From Rotaria sp. Silwood1 (lineage: Eukaryota > Rotifera > Eurotatoria > Philodinida > Philodinidae), in NCBI GenBank assembly GCA_905250075.1, contig CAJNOP010000030.1:1484539-1548538 (forward strand): 64,000 nt of DNA, in the 5' to 3' direction. The translations under genes and the position numbers were made by a program. Shown piece after piece: positions 60,092 to 64,000 of the stretch (the first letter of the stretch is position 1; every line of letters begins with the position of its first letter). Below the pieces are notes generated by a model. The model did no database searches and was not told the origin of the DNA. It saw nothing but the letters and a program-made list of their open reading frames with translations.

Positions 60092-63027
60092 TCAATAACC
60101 AATCATCATGAATTCTGTATATGATGTACAAATTTCAATGCCTCTTTTCGAAGTGACCAGCACACGATAATTTGCAAATGGTATTGGAAAATTTTGAATG
60201 ATTTCCAATGCTCCCAACGTTGATCTTCCTAGATTGGATACGAGTCCCGTACTACCATTGTAGATTAACGTCCAGCTTCGTCCAAAGGTGAGTTCATCTC
60301 CATGCAGATTACTACCTTCGATAGTGATTGTCAATGGATCACGTTGTGGATAGTTGGTATTCGTGCCCACATAAAATGCCACTAGGCTGAAGAAGCTATT
60401 GCCTAATGATAAATACCAACCAGTATTTTCTCCACATGTTATTGACATAGATGAGTACCCAATACTACAGCTTCCGTAATTTGTATACTCGGTAGTCATA
60501 TTACTATCGAATAAGGTTTCTGGAGAGTTTCCAGGATAATATGTACCCACAATTTCGCCAGTCAATTTTGGTGAACTATCGCCACCTGCCATTGTATTCC
60601 ATATGGCATAAACAGTTTCATTTGAACGATTGAAGAGTTTTAAAGCTATTCAAAAAGAAAATAGTTCGAATTTTGCAAAATAGATTTCATAGACTCTTAT
60701 CTGAATATACGAAATTTGATTGTTCTAAGCAGATCTCGAGAGAGATTAGTATAATATAAGTAATCATGGGCGCTTTGAGATAAGATGATCAAGTTTGTTC
60801 GTATTCATTATACTCAAATTATCTTTAATAATAGTAAATGAGTAAAATAAGGATCAATAATTATTCATGTTTAAAGCATTTTATTTATACTGTAATGTAT
60901 GTCAGAAAAAGTATTATTTCATTGTAGAAGACTTGAGTTTAGAAAAACTATTTGAAATCTATGCATGTATAACTTCAGATATCTACCAAAATCTGCATAA
61001 GAAGATTTTTGAGAAGCCAGAATAAACTAATAAAAAACTCAAGATTTACCGCTCTTAGTATGGTACATAGATATATGTGTGCTTTTCCATTTAATTTATA
61101 CGAAAGATCCAATAAAAATAATAGGTCACCATCGATCAAGACAATACTTTTTAGAGAAGGAAAGACGTTGAAATAGAATCTCGTAGACATATCTATCCTT
61201 TTAATCATCTTTTTCTACTGCATTTTGTATCATATTTATAAACTGTTAAACATCGTACACTATTGTGGTTCGAGAACGAAAATAACTAATAAAGCCCTTG
61301 AATAATATCTTTTTATTAACCAGACTGGATATGTTAATATTGAATCTATTGAATATTAGGCAAGATCGATTTTCAATGATTTCTGTTATTTTTATTAGAT
61401 TACCAAAAGAATCAATGATTCAATTTACAACGCTTAAAAAGCAACAAGTAAAAAGTAGATAGAAAAAATCCAACGACGAATGTACTATGAATGTATTTCT
61501 GATTGTTGTATTTACAATTGTACTATTTTCTAATCAGCTGCACTTAAGTCTTCAATTTTTCTTGATTCTGGGCATTCCGTTTTTTTCCACTTCTATAAGT
61601 CTGTTAGAAGTAACACATACATAGAGAAAGAGTAGAAATGCAAAGAAAATGGAAATTGAAAAACATCTCTATATAGAAATTGACGAAGCTTCGAAAAAGT
61701 CATTCTAATTCAATACAAAGGCATCTCTCCAACGCATTATTCAATGTTTATTGATTGTTTCGAGGTTACATGAGAAAGAAATGAACGATATGAATATCAT
61801 AATTGTCTTGCACTCAACTTTCGTCTTGTAAACGAAAATTTCTATATTAAAATTGCAAGGTAGGTGTTGAACCTACGTAGTGCTGATATCTATGCCAAAC
61901 ACGGGAGATATAGACTTCTAAAATGTTTCTCTTGACTGCATTGAAATAAAGATATCATGGGACAAGTATTGAAACCTGGTATTTTAGTTCTATTGATGAT
62001 TTCTCAGTTCAATCTTTTTCTAGTTCGTTCATGATGCATAAAAATAAAAGAAGATGATAAATCTTCACTTCTCATCATAATTACTCATGTAAAGAATTCC
62101 TTGTCGAGTAGTCATTGGTTGAGCAAAATCAATATAATAATTCGCCTTAAACCGAATTATATGTAAGTGATCATTGTCAAGATACACATATTGAATACGA
62201 AAAACGAACAACAAGTAGTATGTAATTCATAGCTACACATCTATTCTCTTCTATATGAAATAAAATTATTAATCATTGAAATTGATAATAATAGAATCAT
62301 ATTGAGAAATCATCATATGGGACCGGTTTGAACCGAATCATAGGCTGTCTTTAAAAAAGTGATGTACCCTTACAAACTGTTATGTCTTCTTTTTTAATTG
62401 AACTCTATTTGTTATTTCGAGAATTTCTATACCATCATCCGTTTGAATCTCATTTAATATTAGTTAAATGTATTTGATAAATGGAAAAATACTATTCTAT
62501 CTTCTTCTAATGATGGTAAGAGCGTTGTCAACATTTAGTTTTTTTAAGAATATCTCCATATTAACATTTGTCTAGTCTAAATTAGCGTCTATGTACCTTA
62601 TTTATTCTATCAAATGCATTATAACAACAAGAGAATTACTTAGATCCATTCTAAATTTATCTGGCTCATACAAATGTGTTTCTAACTTACCATTGAAACT
62701 TCTATTTCCAAAGTAGTAAACTTTGGCATTAGCAATAGTTGGTACAACTCGTAATTTTCCTTGACTCAATTGTGCAAAGAAAAGTAAACATGTTTGATTA
62801 GAACCAAAATATGTCACTATAAAACAAATGACATTATTGTAACATTGACACAGACAAGTATAAGCTGAACTAATTGATGAAAAACTGTTTATTATATAGC
62901 GTCTGTCAATTGGATCAAATTGAGCATTTCTATACACAGTATAACGTGTTGTTGCCGTAAATAAAAATACGAGATAGATAAGAATAATGATTGTGATTTT
63001 AAAAAGTATACTAATGAAATTCTTCAT
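60092..63027 (-). CDS. Signal-anchored PAN/apple-like plus discoidin-like protein, 2 exons
   Basis: Exons 63027-62691 and 60645-60092 join in frame (donor GTAAGT, acceptor GAATAG) to give 296 residues. Residues about 8-28 are a strongly hydrophobic signal or anchor helix. Residues about 30-110 contain a cysteine cluster, CLCQCYNNVICFIVTYF and then QTCLLFF, recalling PAN/apple modules. The spacing is unusual, so this is tentative. Residues about 130-296 resemble a discoidin (F5/8 type C)-like beta-sandwich: TGEIVGTYYPGNSPETLFD, GWYLSLG, LVAFYVGTN, PLTITIEGSN and a C-terminal strand. Such modules usually bind sugars or matrix at the cell surface. The 2.05-kb intron separates the two modules cleanly. 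An AG acceptor-like site with a pyrimidine tract lies 16 bp before the ATG. I cannot name an orthologue. Confidence 0.75.
60646..62690. other. 2.05-kb intron between the two modules of the discoidin-like gene
   Basis: AT-rich with no exon seen. A short minus-strand frame at 60975-61208 has no motif. Around 61850-61885 there is a T-arm-like stem (GTAGG-TTCAACA-CCTAC on the minus strand), but the rest of a tRNA cloverleaf does not form. Confidence 0.55.
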
Positions 63028-64000
63028 TATGAAAAGATGTTTCTGATAAAAGAAATTCTAAAATAGAAGTCTACGAATATATATGTACAACAGTTATGTA
63101 ACGTTAGTCACCTGTCGTTCGAATGATACTAGATCAAGGCTCGTAATGTAGAATGCTTTAATTAGCTAAAGTGCAGCAGTGAAAAATAATCATAAAAATA
63201 TATTTCTATTGTATGCACTGTTACACATGAGTATTTTTCTTTCATTTGTAAGAGTTCTTGTTCTTGTTACCATGTTACATTTCTTTTTTCTTCACTTTTT
63301 TTGTAGCAAATCTTTCGTATGCGTCAAACACATAATAGATTTTTTCCAGTATTGAAGATCATATTGAGAGCTTCTGTGCAAGTAAAATTTTGAGAGAAAT
63401 GTATTTTAATATGTAAAAATTCTATTTACAAAACGTATGATATTGATTTCCTGACGTCTCAAATCGATACAAGCGTGATAAAAAAAAATGTTATTTCCTA
63501 TGAAAATTGTGCTTTTGTTTTGTTTCAACATTTCACACGAATTTCATCGAATCGAAGAAAAGTCTTACACAATTTGATACATTTTGGAAAATTACGTAGT
63601 ATGAATATACTTCAGTACCGCTACTTTATGTTTATTTAATGTCTTATCACTTCTATAGCAACATAGATGACATTATTTTCAATAAAAACTTCATTATTCA
63701 AAGTAGCCATCTGTATATTTTCTCTAAATTAATACTATGCTAGATGTTTGGTTTAACTTCCTGAACGATTTTAACTTAACTGTAAGCTAGAACGCATCGA
63801 GTTGATTGGAGTCTAAAAACCCTACACCCTACAGACTCTAGCCATCTAAAAAATGTATATCATACCTAAGTCATTGAATAGAAGTACCGAAAAAAAAACA
63901 TTCCGTATGTTCTAAGTGACAATTCAATTCCGAAAAGAAAATTTCATCGGCAGGATTAAACAGGGTGGCCAGATGGAAAATTTCAAAATCAGAAAAAATA
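63028..64000. other. Right-hand flank
   Basis: It should hold the promoter of the minus-strand discoidin-like gene. No other gene is visible. At 63961 a string CAGGGTGGCCAGATGG resembles the terminus of some hAT transposons. The window ends 40 bp later, so it cannot be tested here. Confidence 0.4.

Noticed and set aside
61850-61925. T-arm-like stem (GTAGG-TTCAACA-CCTAC) suggesting a minus-strand tRNA
   Set aside because: The acceptor, D and anticodon stems do not form around it. The flanking palindrome gives a hairpin, not a cloverleaf.

Overview
This window looks like nuclear DNA of a small-genome invertebrate, most probably a bdelloid rotifer. The sequence is strongly AT-rich. Genes are cut into many exons by GT-AG introns of about 45-75 bp. 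Codon use is A/T-ending, and the products are animal-type: a PATJ/MUPP1 polarity scaffold, AASDH with its propeller, QSOX, and UBXN1. The organism call is inference from composition, intron style and gene content; no lineage marker such as rDNA or telomere is present.

Nine multi-exon genes were rebuilt exon by exon. In every one the spliced length is a multiple of three and the family motifs read through the junctions. Left to right: a 23-exon PATJ/MUPP1-like multi-PDZ scaffold (minus, 6536-18583); head-to-head with it, 250 bp away, a 14-exon AASDH-type adenylation/carrier/PQQ-propeller enzyme (plus, 18834-26639); a PLAT-domain protein (plus, 28839-32897); converging on it, quiescin sulfhydryl oxidase QSOX (minus, 35590-41410); mitochondrial enoyl-CoA hydratase ECHS1 (minus, 42080-43415); a LysM-domain protein (plus, 48308-49213); L-2-hydroxyglutarate dehydrogenase (plus, 53320-57014); 128 bp downstream, UBXN1 (plus, 57143-58980); and a two-exon secreted or membrane-anchored PAN-like plus discoidin-like protein (minus, 60092-63027).

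The genes are mostly housekeeping and do not form one pathway. AASDH, ECHS1 and L2HGDH belong to intermediary metabolism, QSOX to secretory disulphide formation, PATJ to epithelial polarity, and UBXN1 to ubiquitin/p97 work. The L2HGDH-UBXN1 pair is spaced like a polycistronic unit resolved by spliced-leader trans-splicing.

The unexplained structure lies in the long introns (0.6-2.1 kb) and intergenic gaps. These hold small non-autonomous DNA transposons and foldback elements: a TTAA-flanked piggyBac-like composite (2985-4003), a 10-bp-TSD foldback of Mutator type (31315-32093), an hAT-like MITE (43841-44091), three further inverted-repeat elements, and at least two dispersed low-copy repeat families. 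I found no confident rRNA, tRNA or CRISPR, and no intact transposase or retroelement. No wholly new biological system was evident.
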